The notes under the pieces were generated by a model. That model saw nothing but the letters and a program-made list of their open reading frames with translations. It was not told the DNA's origin and searched no databases. From Thermoleophilia bacterium (GTDB taxonomy: Bacteria; Actinomycetota; Thermoleophilia; Gaiellales; SKUG01), in assembly GCA_025964455.1 (NCBI GenBank), contig JAOPYU010000001.1, positions 1-24,133 of the forward strand: 24,133 bases of DNA, read 5' to 3'. Made by a program: the position numbers and the translations under genes. Positions 8,195-15,179 of this stretch are shown here, piece after piece. Positions within the stretch are counted from its first letter, which is position 1. Each line of letters opens with the position of its first letter.

Positions 8195-8995
8195 ATGACC
8201 ACGATCTCGCAGATCATCGGCCAGGCGAACTACAACGCCGGATCGGTCGCAGCAGCAGGCGGCGACACGAATCCGACGTCGGGTTCCCGACAGAATGATG
8301 GATACAGCAGCTTCACGGGCTCGATCCTTCGCAACACGGCGATCGGCGCCGCCGCAGGTGCGGTGATCGGTCTGCCGACCGGCATCGGCCTGCCCATCGG
8401 CGCGGGTATCGGCGCCGCGGTTGGCGCAGGTTCGGCGCTCATCCGCCACCCGAAGGTGGCCGGTGCGGTCGGCGACGGCATGAAGGGCATGATGGCCGGA
8501 GCGGCCGGTGGCGCCCTCGTCGGCACCATCACCCCCTTCGGACCGGTCGGCGGCGCGGTTGCCGGCGCGGCGGGCGGTTTCCTCACCGGCACGGTGAGCG
8601 GACTGCTCAAGAACGTGGCCGGCGGTCGCTTCTCCATCGAGAAGGAGACGAGCGTCTGGGGTCGCATCACCAAGGGCTTCGCCATGGGCGCCGTCAGCGG
8701 TGCCGCGGTCGGCGCCGGTGCAGGCCTCCTGTTCGGCGGCATCGGCGCACTCCCCGGAGCACTCTGGGGCGCAGCGATCGGCGGCGTCGGCGGCGCGATC
8801 TACGGCGGCACGACCGGCATCACGGATGCGGCGACCGGCGCCAAGGGCGTCAGCTTCCTCGGAGGCGGCAAGGGCATCAGCCTGCCGCACCTCGGATTCG
8901 GCAGCAAGGGCACGAGCAAGGGCGACGATCCGGGCCAGGTGTACCAGGGCAACCCCGGGCAGAGCGTCACGCAGTGCCCGCCCAACGCGGCCTGA
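8195..8995 (+). CDS. Glycine-zipper protein, paralogue-like partner of the 6108 product
   Basis: 266 aa with a strong GGGAGGG site. A polar N-terminus (about 1-45: TISQIIGQANYNAGS) is followed by three long Ala/Gly hydrophobic blocks with GxxxG spacing: about 48-82 (GAAAGAVIGLPTGIGLPIGA), 97-138, and 160-205 (GAVSGAAVGAGAGLLFGGIG). A charged segment separates the last two (RFSIEKETSVWGRITK near 145-160). The C-terminus is Gly/Lys/Ser-rich and ends CPPNAA. There is no signal peptide, catalytic motif or recognised family beyond glycine-zipper. Such sequences form membrane-active or self-packing helical hairpins. It shares its leader motif and general plan with the 6108 protein. Function unknown; possibilities include a membrane-associated scaffold, an envelope component or a secreted toxin-like protein, with no evidence to choose. 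Confidence 0.75.
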   Translation: MTTISQIIGQANYNAGSVAAAGGDTNPTSGSRQNDGYSSFTGSILRNTAIGAAAGAVIGLPTGIGLPIGAGIGAAVGAGSALIRHPKVAGAVGDGMKGMMAGAAGGALVGTITPFGPVGGAVAGAAGGFLTGTVSGLLKNVAGGRFSIEKETSVWGRITKGFAMGAVSGAAVGAGAGLLFGGIGALPGALWGAAIGGVGGAIYGGTTGITDAATGAKGVSFLGGGKGISLPHLGFGSKGTSKGDDPGQVYQGNPGQSVTQCPPNAA

Positions 8996-9124
8996 TCCAC
9001 GCGCCAGCAGCACCACCCACGTCCCGTACGCACGTGCGCGCGGCGTGATCCCGAAGCCGTCGCGCGGCGGGCGCCCCGAGGAGCGAGACCTCGAGGAGCG
9101 GCCATGCCGCGCAGACACCACAGT

Positions 9125-9159
9125 ACCCCCCGGCGAGCGCCCCAGGCTCGGCGGGGGGT
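9125..9159 (+). terminator. Rho-independent terminator
   Basis: ACCCCCCGGCGAGC (9125-9138) pairs with GCTCGGCGGGGGGT (9146-9159) with one mismatch in 14 positions and a 7-nt loop, followed by a T-rich tail (TTTCTT at 9164-9169). It lies about 130 nt after the 8195 gene and is the best terminator in the window. Confidence 0.8.
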
Positions 9160-9243
9160 GCCGTTTCTTCCGGGGGGAGGGGCGAGCCGACGGCCGCCGT
9201 CCCTGACCCCGGGTCCCTGGCCCCTCCGTCCCGCCCCGGGCCC

Positions 9244-9305
9244 GGAGCGCGGCACACCACTGTCGCTATGCGACACCCATGTACCGCGCTCGGTCGGGCG
9301 CGCAC
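9244..9305. repeat. 62-bp direct repeat, copy 1, with nested palindrome
   Basis: Matches 9356-9417 at 61 of 62 positions (A at 9279, C at 9391). Inside are an outer inverted repeat GAGCGCGG/CCGCGCTC (9245-9252 and 9284-9291) and an inner one TGTCGC/GCGACA (9261-9266 and 9270-9275, 3-nt loop), separated by symmetric 8-nt unpaired segments. It looks like a mobile or REP-type intergenic palindrome rather than gene sequence. Confidence 0.85.
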
Positions 9306-9355
9306 CGTCAGGCCGGCCGCCGCCCCCGGCACCCGTGTGTCCGGACCCCCATGCA

Positions 9356-9417
9356 GGAGCGCGGCACACCACTGTCGCTATGCGACACCCCTGTACCGCG
9401 CTCGGTCGGGCGCGCAC
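9356..9417. repeat. 62-bp direct repeat, copy 2, with nested palindrome
   Basis: Same nested inverted repeats as copy 1: outer arms at 9357-9364 and 9396-9403, inner arms at 9373-9378 and 9382-9387. The 50 bp between copies is unrelated GC-rich sequence. The end of the copy lies 28 bp from the 3' end of the minus-strand phosphatase gene, so its RNA hairpin may form the 3' end of that transcript. Confidence 0.85.
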
Positions 9418-9445
9418 GACTGACGCGCACGGCGTGGCGCGCCGA

Positions 9446-10060
9446 TCAGGCGTCGCGCATGTCGATGGTCGCGTTGAAGGCGCGGAGCCGCCAGCCGTGG
9501 GGGCTCCGGGTGAGGTGGGTCATGGACGCGTGGCCGATACCCGTGAAGCGCCAGCGGTGCGAGTGGTCGATCTCCAGCAGCGAGAGCACCATCGCCCTGA
9601 GGGTCCCGCCGTGCGTCACGGCGATCACCGAGCCGGCGTCCTCGATCGCGTCGAGCCGGGCCACGGCTCGGTCGCACCGGATCTCGTGCTCCTCGTACGT
9701 CTCCCCACCCTCCCAGCCGCGCTGGCCCTGGAAGTAGCGCTCGAGCGACGGCGCATCGCGCGCGGCGATCTCGTCGCGGGTGCTCCCCGACCAGGTCCCG
9801 ACGTCGATCTCGCGCAGGTCGCGGTCGAGCTCGATCTCGAGCCCGAAGCGGGCGGCGATCGGCTTGGCGGTCTCGTGGGCGCGCACCAGGTCGCTCGCGA
9901 ACACGTGCGTGACGTCGGTCTCGGGGAAGTGCTCGCCGAGCAGGCGCGCCTGCCCGCGGCCCAGCTCGGACAGCGGCGGGTCGGCCTGACCCTGCCAGCG
10001 CCCTGCGGCGTTCCACGTGCTCTGGGCGTGTCGGACGAGGTAGAGGTCGGTCGGTGGCAT
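9446..10060 (-). CDS. Histidine phosphatase family protein (phosphoglycerate mutase-like)
   Basis: 204 aa. The RHG signature YLVRHAQST at 7-15 gives the phospho-accepting His at 11 with Arg10; Arg60 lies in SDLVRAHETA, the likely proton donor is Glu84 in LREIDVGTW, and the second catalytic His is 150 in VTHGGT. This is a complete active site of the branch that includes CobC/GpmB-like and broad-specificity phosphatases. RWQGQADPPLSELGRGQA (21-38) is the usual loop. The substrate cannot be told from sequence: candidates include sugar phosphates, alpha-ribazole phosphate or phosphoserine; no cobalamin gene is nearby. It diverges from the SDR gene with only 55 bp between starts, so their promoters abut. 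Confidence 0.9.
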   Translation of the reverse strand: MPPTDLYLVRHAQSTWNAAGRWQGQADPPLSELGRGQARLLGEHFPETDVTHVFASDLVRAHETAKPIAARFGLEIELDRDLREIDVGTWSGSTRDEIAARDAPSLERYFQGQRGWEGGETYEEHEIRCDRAVARLDAIEDAGSVIAVTHGGTLRAMVLSLLEIDHSHRWRFTGIGHASMTHLTRSPHGWRLRAFNATIDMRDA

Positions 10061-10074
10061 CGCGCGTGACTGTA
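10061..10074 (-). promoter_or_regulatory. Possible leaderless -10 for the histidine phosphatase
   Basis: On the minus strand TACAGT (10074 to 10069) is followed by 8 nt and the ATG at 10060, in the 55-bp divergent region shared with the SDR gene. Confidence 0.4.
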
Positions 10075-10103
10075 CCGACGGGTCCGGTCGACGGTGCGGC
10101 GTC

Positions 10104-10115
10104 TAGGATCAGCAC
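10104..10115 (+). promoter_or_regulatory. -10 element for leaderless SDR transcript
   Basis: TAGGAT at 10104-10109, then 6 nt and the ATG at 10116. There is no Shine-Dalgarno. Confidence 0.55.
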
Positions 10116-10931
10116 ATGGATCTCCAGCTTCAGGGTCACGTCGTCCTCGTCACCGGCGGCAGCAAGGGCATCGGCCTCGCTGCCGCGAAGATGTTCGCGG
10201 CGGAGGGCGCGCACGTCGCGATCGTCGCGCGCAACCGCGACGACCTCGAGTCGGCCGGCCGCGAGATCACGGAAGCGGGCCAGCGCGCCCGCGTGCCGGG
10301 CACCGTCGCGGCGCTCACGGGCGACCTGTCCGCGCCGGATGTTCCCTCGCGCGTCGTGCGCGAGGTCGAGGACTCGCTCGGACCCATCGACGTGCTCGTC
10401 AACAACGTCGGCCGCGCCTACCAGGCGACGTTCGAAGAGGTGACGGACGAGCAGTGGGACGAGCTGTGGCAGCTCAATGTGATGTCGTACGTACGCATGA
10501 CGCGAGCGGTGGTTCCGTCGATGCGCGCGCGCAGCACCGGCGCGATCGTCCACGTCTCGTCGACCGCGGGCAAGCGCCCGAGCGTCGGCATGGCGAACTA
10601 TTCGGTGACCAAGGCCGCCGTGCAGTCGCTGGCCCGGCTCGTCGCCGACACCTATGCCGTCGACGGGATCCGGTCGCTGTCGATATGCCCGGGGCCGACG
10701 ACGAGCGAGGCGTGGATGGACGAGGGCGGCCTCGCCGACCAGGTCGGTACGGCCAAGGGGATCACGCGCGAACAGGCGCTCGCCGCGACGGGCAAGGGCC
10801 GGCCGATGGGCCGGATGGCCACCCCGGAGGAGATCGCCTCGGCGATCGTGTTCGCGGCGTCGCCGCGCGCGTCGTACGTGACGGGCGCCGCGTGGAGCGT
10901 GGACGGTGGTACCGTCCCCGTCATCATCTGA
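10116..10931 (+). CDS. Short-chain dehydrogenase/reductase (SDR), classical type
   Basis: 271 aa NAD(P)-dependent oxidoreductase. The Rossmann cofactor loop is TGGSKGIG at 13-20, followed by VARNRDDL (37-44), whose Arg-Asn after the second strand suggests NADP(H). NNVG is at 96-99; the catalytic residues are Asn121, Ser149, Tyr162 and Lys166 (YSVTK). The C-terminal MGRMATPEEIASAIVFAAS and YVTGAAWSVDGG are standard. Length fits 3-oxoacyl-ACP reductase/FabG-like SDRs, but the substrate is not determined. It begins an apparent operon with the DUF3224 and ComB-like genes, which are spaced by 23 and 6 nt. Confidence 0.92.
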   Translation: MDLQLQGHVVLVTGGSKGIGLAAAKMFAAEGAHVAIVARNRDDLESAGREITEAGQRARVPGTVAALTGDLSAPDVPSRVVREVEDSLGPIDVLVNNVGRAYQATFEEVTDEQWDELWQLNVMSYVRMTRAVVPSMRARSTGAIVHVSSTAGKRPSVGMANYSVTKAAVQSLARLVADTYAVDGIRSLSICPGPTTSEAWMDEGGLADQVGTAKGITREQALAATGKGRPMGRMATPEEIASAIVFAASPRASYVTGAAWSVDGGTVPVII

Positions 10932-10954
10932 CCATGCCACCAGCCGGGGTCCAC

Positions 10955-11368
10955 ATGGGTGTCACGACCACAGCCACCGCCACGTTCGTCATCGATTCGT
11001 GGGAGGAGCGCGACGCGCGTACCCACGGGGGCGCGGCAGTGGGGCGGGCCGAACTCGCCAAGACCTTCTCGGGTGACATCGTCGGCACGAGCCGTGTCGA
11101 CATGCTCGGGGTCACCGCCGAGGACGAGCAGTCGCGCGCGTACGTCGCGCTCGAGGAGTTCGACGTCGCAGTCGACGGGCGCGCCGGCACGTTCGTGCTC
11201 GTCCACCACGGCATCATGGGCGGCACCAACGATGGCGGCAGCTGGACGATCGCGCCTGGTTCGGGCTCGGGTGAGCTGTCGGGGATCTCCGGTACCGCGC
11301 AGCTCGTGCGCCACGACGACGGCTCCCACGAACTGGTGCTCGAGTACTCGCTCGGCCCCGAGGCCTGA
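10955..11368 (+). CDS. DUF3224 domain protein
   Basis: 137 aa from ATG 10955, preferred because a GGGG ribosome site lies 6 nt upstream and the family begins soon after the start; an in-frame ATG at 10934 would add 7 residues. The pattern ATATFVIDSWEE, then LAKTFSGDIVGTS, and the later FVLVHHGIMGG and GSGSGELSGISG matches DUF3224, a small beta-barrel family related in fold to allene oxide cyclase/dirigent-type lipocalin barrels. Members may bind a hydrophobic ligand; enzymatic activity has not been shown to my knowledge. It sits between an SDR and a ComB-like gene. Confidence 0.8.
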   Translation: MGVTTTATATFVIDSWEERDARTHGGAAVGRAELAKTFSGDIVGTSRVDMLGVTAEDEQSRAYVALEEFDVAVDGRAGTFVLVHHGIMGGTNDGGSWTIAPGSGSGELSGISGTAQLVRHDDGSHELVLEYSLGPEA

Positions 11369-11374
11369 GCGGGC

Positions 11375-12070
11375 ATGTCAGTCGCCGTTGAGCCCCTCGT
11401 CATCGACGTCGCGACGATCGACTCCTGGCACGCAGCGCCGGCAGGGGCGAGCCCCGTGGTCCTCGTCGAGCCGCTCTACGGGAGCGTGGCGGTGGGCCTG
11501 GCGCTGGACGCAGGCTGGGGATCGGTCGAACTCGCGCCCGGGCTGGAATCGGCTGCGCCGATCCCGCTCGTGTCGTTCGAGGTCCCCGCGCCAGCGGTCG
11601 AAGGTGACGCAGACCGGCGATGCCGGGTGCGATCCACCGACCTGCACGCGGCCGCACGCTGCGTCGAGGGTGCAGGGGCGGTGCTCGTCGGGAGCATCGC
11701 CAACGCCCGTCCGCTCGCCTCGCGCCTGGCGACCCTGCTCGAGGCCTGCGAGCGCGTGACCTTCCTGCTGGCGCCGAGCGGCGACACCACGCTCACGAGC
11801 GACGCGGCCTGGGCGAGCGGGGTCCTCATCAGGATCCTGCTGGAGGAGCTCGAGCGCGCGTCCGCCCTGACCGACGCCGCCGGCATCGCGGTGACCCTGG
11901 CTCAGGGCGCCGAGGATCCCGCCGCGCAGCTCACGGCCGGCACCCGGTGGACGCGGCACCTCGAGGGCGGCGGCAACGCCGACGACCTGCGCGTGGCCGG
12001 CTCGGTCGACACCATCGGCGCCGTGCCTCGGCTTCACGTCGAGGGCGACGCCCTCGTCGCCAGGGCCTGA
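11375..12070 (+). CDS. Divergent ComB-like (2-phosphosulfolactate phosphatase family) protein
   Basis: 231 aa. The stretch GAVLVGSIANARPLASRL (101-118), then VTFLLAPSGDTTLTSDAAWASGVLI (about 128-152), follows the ComB pattern of VLVGSLLNA...V..VCAG..G.FSLED..AAG. The N-terminal VVLVEPLYGSVAVGLALDAG (28-47) corresponds to VVVIDVLRATTTI..AL..GA, but the conserved DVLRATTT reads EPLYGSVA. ComB is a magnesium-dependent phosphatase of coenzyme M synthesis; homologues occur widely in bacteria that do not make that cofactor. Loss of the N-terminal motif argues against the classical reaction. It starts 6 nt after the DUF3224 stop and is convergent with the next gene. Assignment by eye. Confidence 0.55.
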   Translation: MSVAVEPLVIDVATIDSWHAAPAGASPVVLVEPLYGSVAVGLALDAGWGSVELAPGLESAAPIPLVSFEVPAPAVEGDADRRCRVRSTDLHAAARCVEGAGAVLVGSIANARPLASRLATLLEACERVTFLLAPSGDTTLTSDAAWASGVLIRILLEELERASALTDAAGIAVTLAQGAEDPAAQLTAGTRWTRHLEGGGNADDLRVAGSVDTIGAVPRLHVEGDALVARA

Positions 12071-12076
12071 CCAGCC

Positions 12077-12421
12077 CTACTCCGGCAGCTGGTCCTCGGG
12101 CGCGTCGAAGCTGAGGCGGGGGAGGAGGTCGCCGTAGGCGGCCTTGGCGCCGCGGGCGAACTGCTTGCGATAGGCAGCGCGTGCCGGTGGCTCGAGCGTG
12201 GCGGCGAAGTGCCGGTACATGTCGTCGAGGAGTTCCTCGACCGCCTCGGCGAGCTCGTCGTGCTCGCTGTACTCGTCGAGCGCCTCGCGGGCGTCGGGCT
12301 GGGCGTGGTAGCGCTCGAGGGCGCCGCGCGCGCTTGTGACGAGGTCGCCGTGGTCCATCGCGAAGATCGTGAGCTGACGCTCGACGACCTCCTGGAAGTT
12401 CCGACGACGGAAGGGCCACAT
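12077..12421 (-). CDS. Conserved-looking hypothetical helical protein
   Basis: 114 aa, beginning MWPFRRRNFQEVVERQL. It is highly charged and predicted all-helical (HDELAEAVEELLDDMYRHF; RAAYRKQFARGAKAAYGDLLP). No signal peptide, membrane segment, Cys pair or known motif was found. The stop lies 6 bp from the stop of the ComB-like gene, so they are convergent; the start faces a 173-bp region shared with the small gene at 12595. GC-rich codon use and the consistent charged helical pattern support a real gene. Function unknown. Confidence 0.7.
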   Translation of the reverse strand: MWPFRRRNFQEVVERQLTIFAMDHGDLVTSARGALERYHAQPDAREALDEYSEHDELAEAVEELLDDMYRHFAATLEPPARAAYRKQFARGAKAAYGDLLPRLSFDAPEDQLPE

Positions 12422-12594
12422 GCGCTTCGTCTACCCACGCGCTCACGGGGGAGAACCGTGGATGGAGGTTGGGCCGAGGATCGAACCACATATAGCGCTC
12501 AAGTAAGTCTGCAAGTGAACCGATGCATCGAGCGCCGAGGGCAGCTCCACGCCACCGGCACCGAGGCAGGACGCCCAACCGTCCAGGGGGACAC

Positions 12595-12786
12595 ATGCGG
12601 TACATGCAGGTGATCGAGGCACAGGACGTGCACGAGGCACGCAATGCGTACATCGAGCTGCTCAATCGGCGCAACGTCGCGCTGCAGCCGTCGATGTCCA
12701 TCTACGTCGAGACGGTGCACCGCGCTCGGCAGCAGCACGGCTCGTGGCTCTGCTACATCGCACATGCGATGCAGACCGCTGCCTGA
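12595..12786 (+). CDS. Small hypothetical protein, 63 aa
   Basis: Starts at ATG 12595 with an AGGGGG site 5-10 nt upstream. The sequence begins MRYMQVIEAQDVHEARNAYIEL and is predicted helical; VALQPSMSIYVETVHRARQ follows and the end is CYIAHAMQTAA. It is followed by a good terminator at 12810-12837, which supports a separately transcribed gene. The 173 bp before it (12422-12594) hold no recognisable promoter beyond AT-rich CATATAG near 12489. No family recognised; it might be a small regulatory or stress protein, but this is a guess. Confidence 0.6.
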   Translation: MRYMQVIEAQDVHEARNAYIELLNRRNVALQPSMSIYVETVHRARQQHGSWLCYIAHAMQTAA

Positions 12787-12809
12787 CGCGCCGCCAACAC
12801 GATTTTCGA

Positions 12810-12837
12810 CGACGGGGGTCCTGCGGGGCCCCCGTCG
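12810..12837 (+). terminator. Rho-independent terminator after the 63-aa gene
   Basis: CGACGGGGGTCC (12810-12821) pairs with GGGCCCCCGTCG (12826-12837) with one G-U pair and a 4-nt loop; the tail ATCTTC is only weakly T-rich. It ends about 20 nt before the murA -10 element. Confidence 0.7.
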
Positions 12838-12856
12838 CATCTTCGGGGAACGCTGC

Positions 12857-12869
12857 TACCATCGCAGGC
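12857..12869 (+). promoter_or_regulatory. -10 element for leaderless murA transcript
   Basis: TACCAT at 12857-12862, then 7 nt and the ATG at 12870. A purine run (GCAGG) directly abuts the start, too close for a normal Shine-Dalgarno. Confidence 0.5.
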
Positions 12870-14204
12870 ATGACGGTTTCCACGACGCCGGCCGCAGCCG
12901 CGACGACCCGCAAGAACGAGCGCTTCAAGATCGAGGGCGGCAATCCGATCGCGGGCACCATGCGTGCCGCCGCGAACAAGAACGCCGCGCTGCCGATCGT
13001 CGCCGCGTGCCTGCTCGCGACCGAGCCGGTCGTGCTGCACGACGTCCCCGACATCGTCGACGTGGTCCTGCTCATCGAGCTGCTGGACCAGGCCGGGTGC
13101 ACGGTGGAGCGGCTCAGCTCCAACTCGTGGCGCATCGATGCCTCCGGAGGCGTCGATCCGACCCACCTCGATCCGGTCCTATGCGAGCGCATCCGCGGCT
13201 CGCTCCTCCTGGCCGGTCCGCTCGTTGCGCGCCACGGCGAGGTCTGGATCCCCGTGCCGGGCGGCGACACGATCGGCCGCAGGCGCGTCGACACCCACGT
13301 GATCGCCCTCGAGTCGCTCGGCGCCGAGTTCACCTGGGACGAGGGCTACCGCTTCGAGGCCAAGGACGGGCTCGTCGGCGGGCACATGTTCCTCGACGAG
13401 CCCAGCGTGACCGGCACCGAGAATGCGGTGATGGCAGCATCGCTCGCGCGCGGCACGACGGTCATCGAGAACGCGGCGTGCGAGCCGCACGTGCAGGACC
13501 TCTGCCGATTCCTCGTCGCCATGGGCGCCAAGATCGAGGGCATCGGCTCGAACATCCTCACCATCCACGGCCAGTCCAAGCTGGGTGGGTGCGAGTACAC
13601 GATCCAGCCCGACCACATCGAGGTCGGCTCCTTCGTCGGCCTCGCGGCGGTCACTGGCGGCGAGCTGATCATCGAGAACGCCGGCGACCTCGCGCAGCTG
13701 CGCCCGATGCTGCTCGGCTTCGGCAAGCTCGGCGTCGAGATGGAGCTCGAGGGCACGACCCTGCGCGTCCCGCCGGAGCAGCGCCTGCACGTCAAGGACG
13801 ACCTCGGCGGGCACATCACCAAGCTCGAGGACGGCCCCTGGCCGAACTTCCCGGCTGACCTCACGTCGACGGCGGTCGCCATTGCCACGCAGGCGACCGG
13901 CACGATCATGATCTTCGAGAAGATGTTCGAGACACGCCTCGTCTTCACCGACAAGCTCGTGATGATGGGCGCACGCATCGTGCTGTGTGATCCGCACCGC
14001 GCCGTGATCTCGGGCCCCGCCCGCCTCAAGGGCATGAAGATGGACAGCCCCGACATCCGGGCCGGCATGTCACTGCTCACCGCGGCGCTCGCCGCCGATG
14101 GTCCGAGCGTGATCCAGAACGTGCACCAGATCGATCGCGGCTACGAGCGCATCGACGAGCGGCTCCGCGCGCTCGGAGCGGACATCGAGCGCGTCGTCGG
14201 ATGA
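12870..14204 (+). CDS. murA: UDP-N-acetylglucosamine 1-carboxyvinyltransferase, Asp in place of catalytic Cys
   Basis: 444 aa, cytosolic. It catalyses the first committed step of peptidoglycan synthesis, transfer of enolpyruvate from PEP to UDP-GlcNAc. Two EPSP-synthase-like domains are visible. Key elements: NKNAALP at 37-43 (catalytic Lys37-Asn38), RGSLLLAGPL at 109-118, the active-site loop PGGDTIGRRRVDTH at 130-143, FPADLTS (E. coli PTDLQA) and, near the end, DIRAGMSLLTAALA with IDRGYERIDERLRALGA. In most bacteria the loop reads PGGCxIGxRPxDxH; here Asp133 replaces the Cys. That change in M. tuberculosis, or C115D in E. coli MurA, gives an active but fosfomycin-resistant enzyme, so intrinsic insensitivity is predicted. 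Its stop overlaps the next start (ATGA). Confidence 0.95.
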   Translation: MTVSTTPAAAATTRKNERFKIEGGNPIAGTMRAAANKNAALPIVAACLLATEPVVLHDVPDIVDVVLLIELLDQAGCTVERLSSNSWRIDASGGVDPTHLDPVLCERIRGSLLLAGPLVARHGEVWIPVPGGDTIGRRRVDTHVIALESLGAEFTWDEGYRFEAKDGLVGGHMFLDEPSVTGTENAVMAASLARGTTVIENAACEPHVQDLCRFLVAMGAKIEGIGSNILTIHGQSKLGGCEYTIQPDHIEVGSFVGLAAVTGGELIIENAGDLAQLRPMLLGFGKLGVEMELEGTTLRVPPEQRLHVKDDLGGHITKLEDGPWPNFPADLTSTAVAIATQATGTIMIFEKMFETRLVFTDKLVMMGARIVLCDPHRAVISGPARLKGMKMDSPDIRAGMSLLTAALAADGPSVIQNVHQIDRGYERIDERLRALGADIERVVG

Positions 14205-15133
14205 CCCTCCGGGTCGAGGCTGTTGACCTCGGCGATGACGCGGCACTCGGAGAGCTCCTCGATCTCGCGTCTTCGGTCGGGACCCCGCGGGCTCCCACTG
14301 CGCAGCGCTATCGTGACCGCATCGTCGGCTCGGTCCACGCGACCTGCGTTCGTGCGCGCGAGGGCGACGCGACGGTCGCGGCGGCGTTCGGCACGATCAT
14401 GCCGATGATCGCCATGGACCAGGTCCAGGTGAACGCGTTCTGCCGCCCCGGTGAGCAGCACGCCTTCGACGCGGTGCTGACCGCGATCGACGCGTGGGCC
14501 GCCCCGCTGGGCGCGATCGCCGCGACCGCGCACGTGAGCGACCCGACCCCGGAGGAGACGGCGGCCTGGGATCAGACGACATACGCGCAGGTCGGGAGCC
14601 GGGACCGGCTCCGACGAGGCGTCACGCCGGCAGATGCGCAGCTCCCCGAGCAGCTGCCGGACGGCATCGCGGTGGTCGCGCTCGCGTCGCGACCCGACCT
14701 CGAACCTGCCGCCGACGCGCTCTGGCGCGCCGGGATCGCCGACATCCCGAGCGCGCTCGACTTCACGCCGGGTGACGAGCTGACCATCCGTGAGGAGCTC
14801 GAGCTGGGCGCGCGCGATCCGTTCCCCGCCTCGCTGCTGATCGCGGTCGACCCGACTGGAGCCGTCGCCGGGGTCGCCTACCTCGCATCCGCGCCCGGCG
14901 ATCCCACGCGCGCCGGCCACCGGCTCACGGCAGTCGCCCCGGCGTGGCGCGGTCGCGGCCTCGCCCGCGGGCTCAAGGTCGAGCTGATCCGCTGGGCCGC
15001 GACCCACGGGGTCACCGTGCTGGAAGCGAGCAACGACGAGCACAACGTCGCGATGCGGCGCGTCAACGAGCGCCTCGGCTACGAGCTGGACCACCAGATC
15101 GTGCTGTACCGGCGCGCCATCGGCGGCGGCTGA
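14201..15133 (+). CDS. Tandem GNAT-domain acetyltransferase (MshD-like architecture)
   Basis: 310 aa; the start overlaps the murA stop by 4 nt (ATGA), so translation is probably coupled. The C-terminal domain (about 155-305) has a clear acetyl-CoA motif VAPAWRGRGLARGLK at 245-259 and motif B NDEHNVAMRRVNERLGY at 278-294. The N-terminal half (about 1-145) has a weaker GNAT-like pattern (AAFGTIMPMIAMDQVQVN, then RPGEQHAFDAVLTAIDAWA), as in two-domain enzymes like mycothiol synthase. Mycothiol synthesis itself cannot be claimed: no other genes of that pathway are here. Substrate unknown. Confidence 0.85.
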   Translation: MTLRVEAVDLGDDAALGELLDLASSVGTPRAPTAQRYRDRIVGSVHATCVRAREGDATVAAAFGTIMPMIAMDQVQVNAFCRPGEQHAFDAVLTAIDAWAAPLGAIAATAHVSDPTPEETAAWDQTTYAQVGSRDRLRRGVTPADAQLPEQLPDGIAVVALASRPDLEPAADALWRAGIADIPSALDFTPGDELTIREELELGARDPFPASLLIAVDPTGAVAGVAYLASAPGDPTRAGHRLTAVAPAWRGRGLARGLKVELIRWAATHGVTVLEASNDEHNVAMRRVNERLGYELDHQIVLYRRAIGGG

Positions 15134-15179
15134 GCGTTCGCCACGCGTGCTTTCTGCACGGGCCGGGGACCACAACCTG

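Larger units (their letters stand above)
8996..9445. other. 450-nt gene-free region with terminator and repeats
   Basis: No credible gene is present: the short frames here are Arg/Pro-rich artefacts. The region holds a strong terminator (9125-9159), a very GC-rich stretch (about 9170-9243) with no clear structure, and two 62-bp direct repeats listed separately. It separates convergent units, the 8195 gene and the minus-strand phosphatase. Confidence 0.7.

Noticed and set aside
9244..9417. CRISPR array
   Set aside because: There are only two copies of 62 bp with one 50-bp gap, no further repeats and no cas genes.
12468..12487. tRNA-like T-loop on the minus strand (GGTTCGATCC)
   Set aside because: The flanking bases cannot form the 5-bp T stem, and no acceptor, anticodon or D arm is found.
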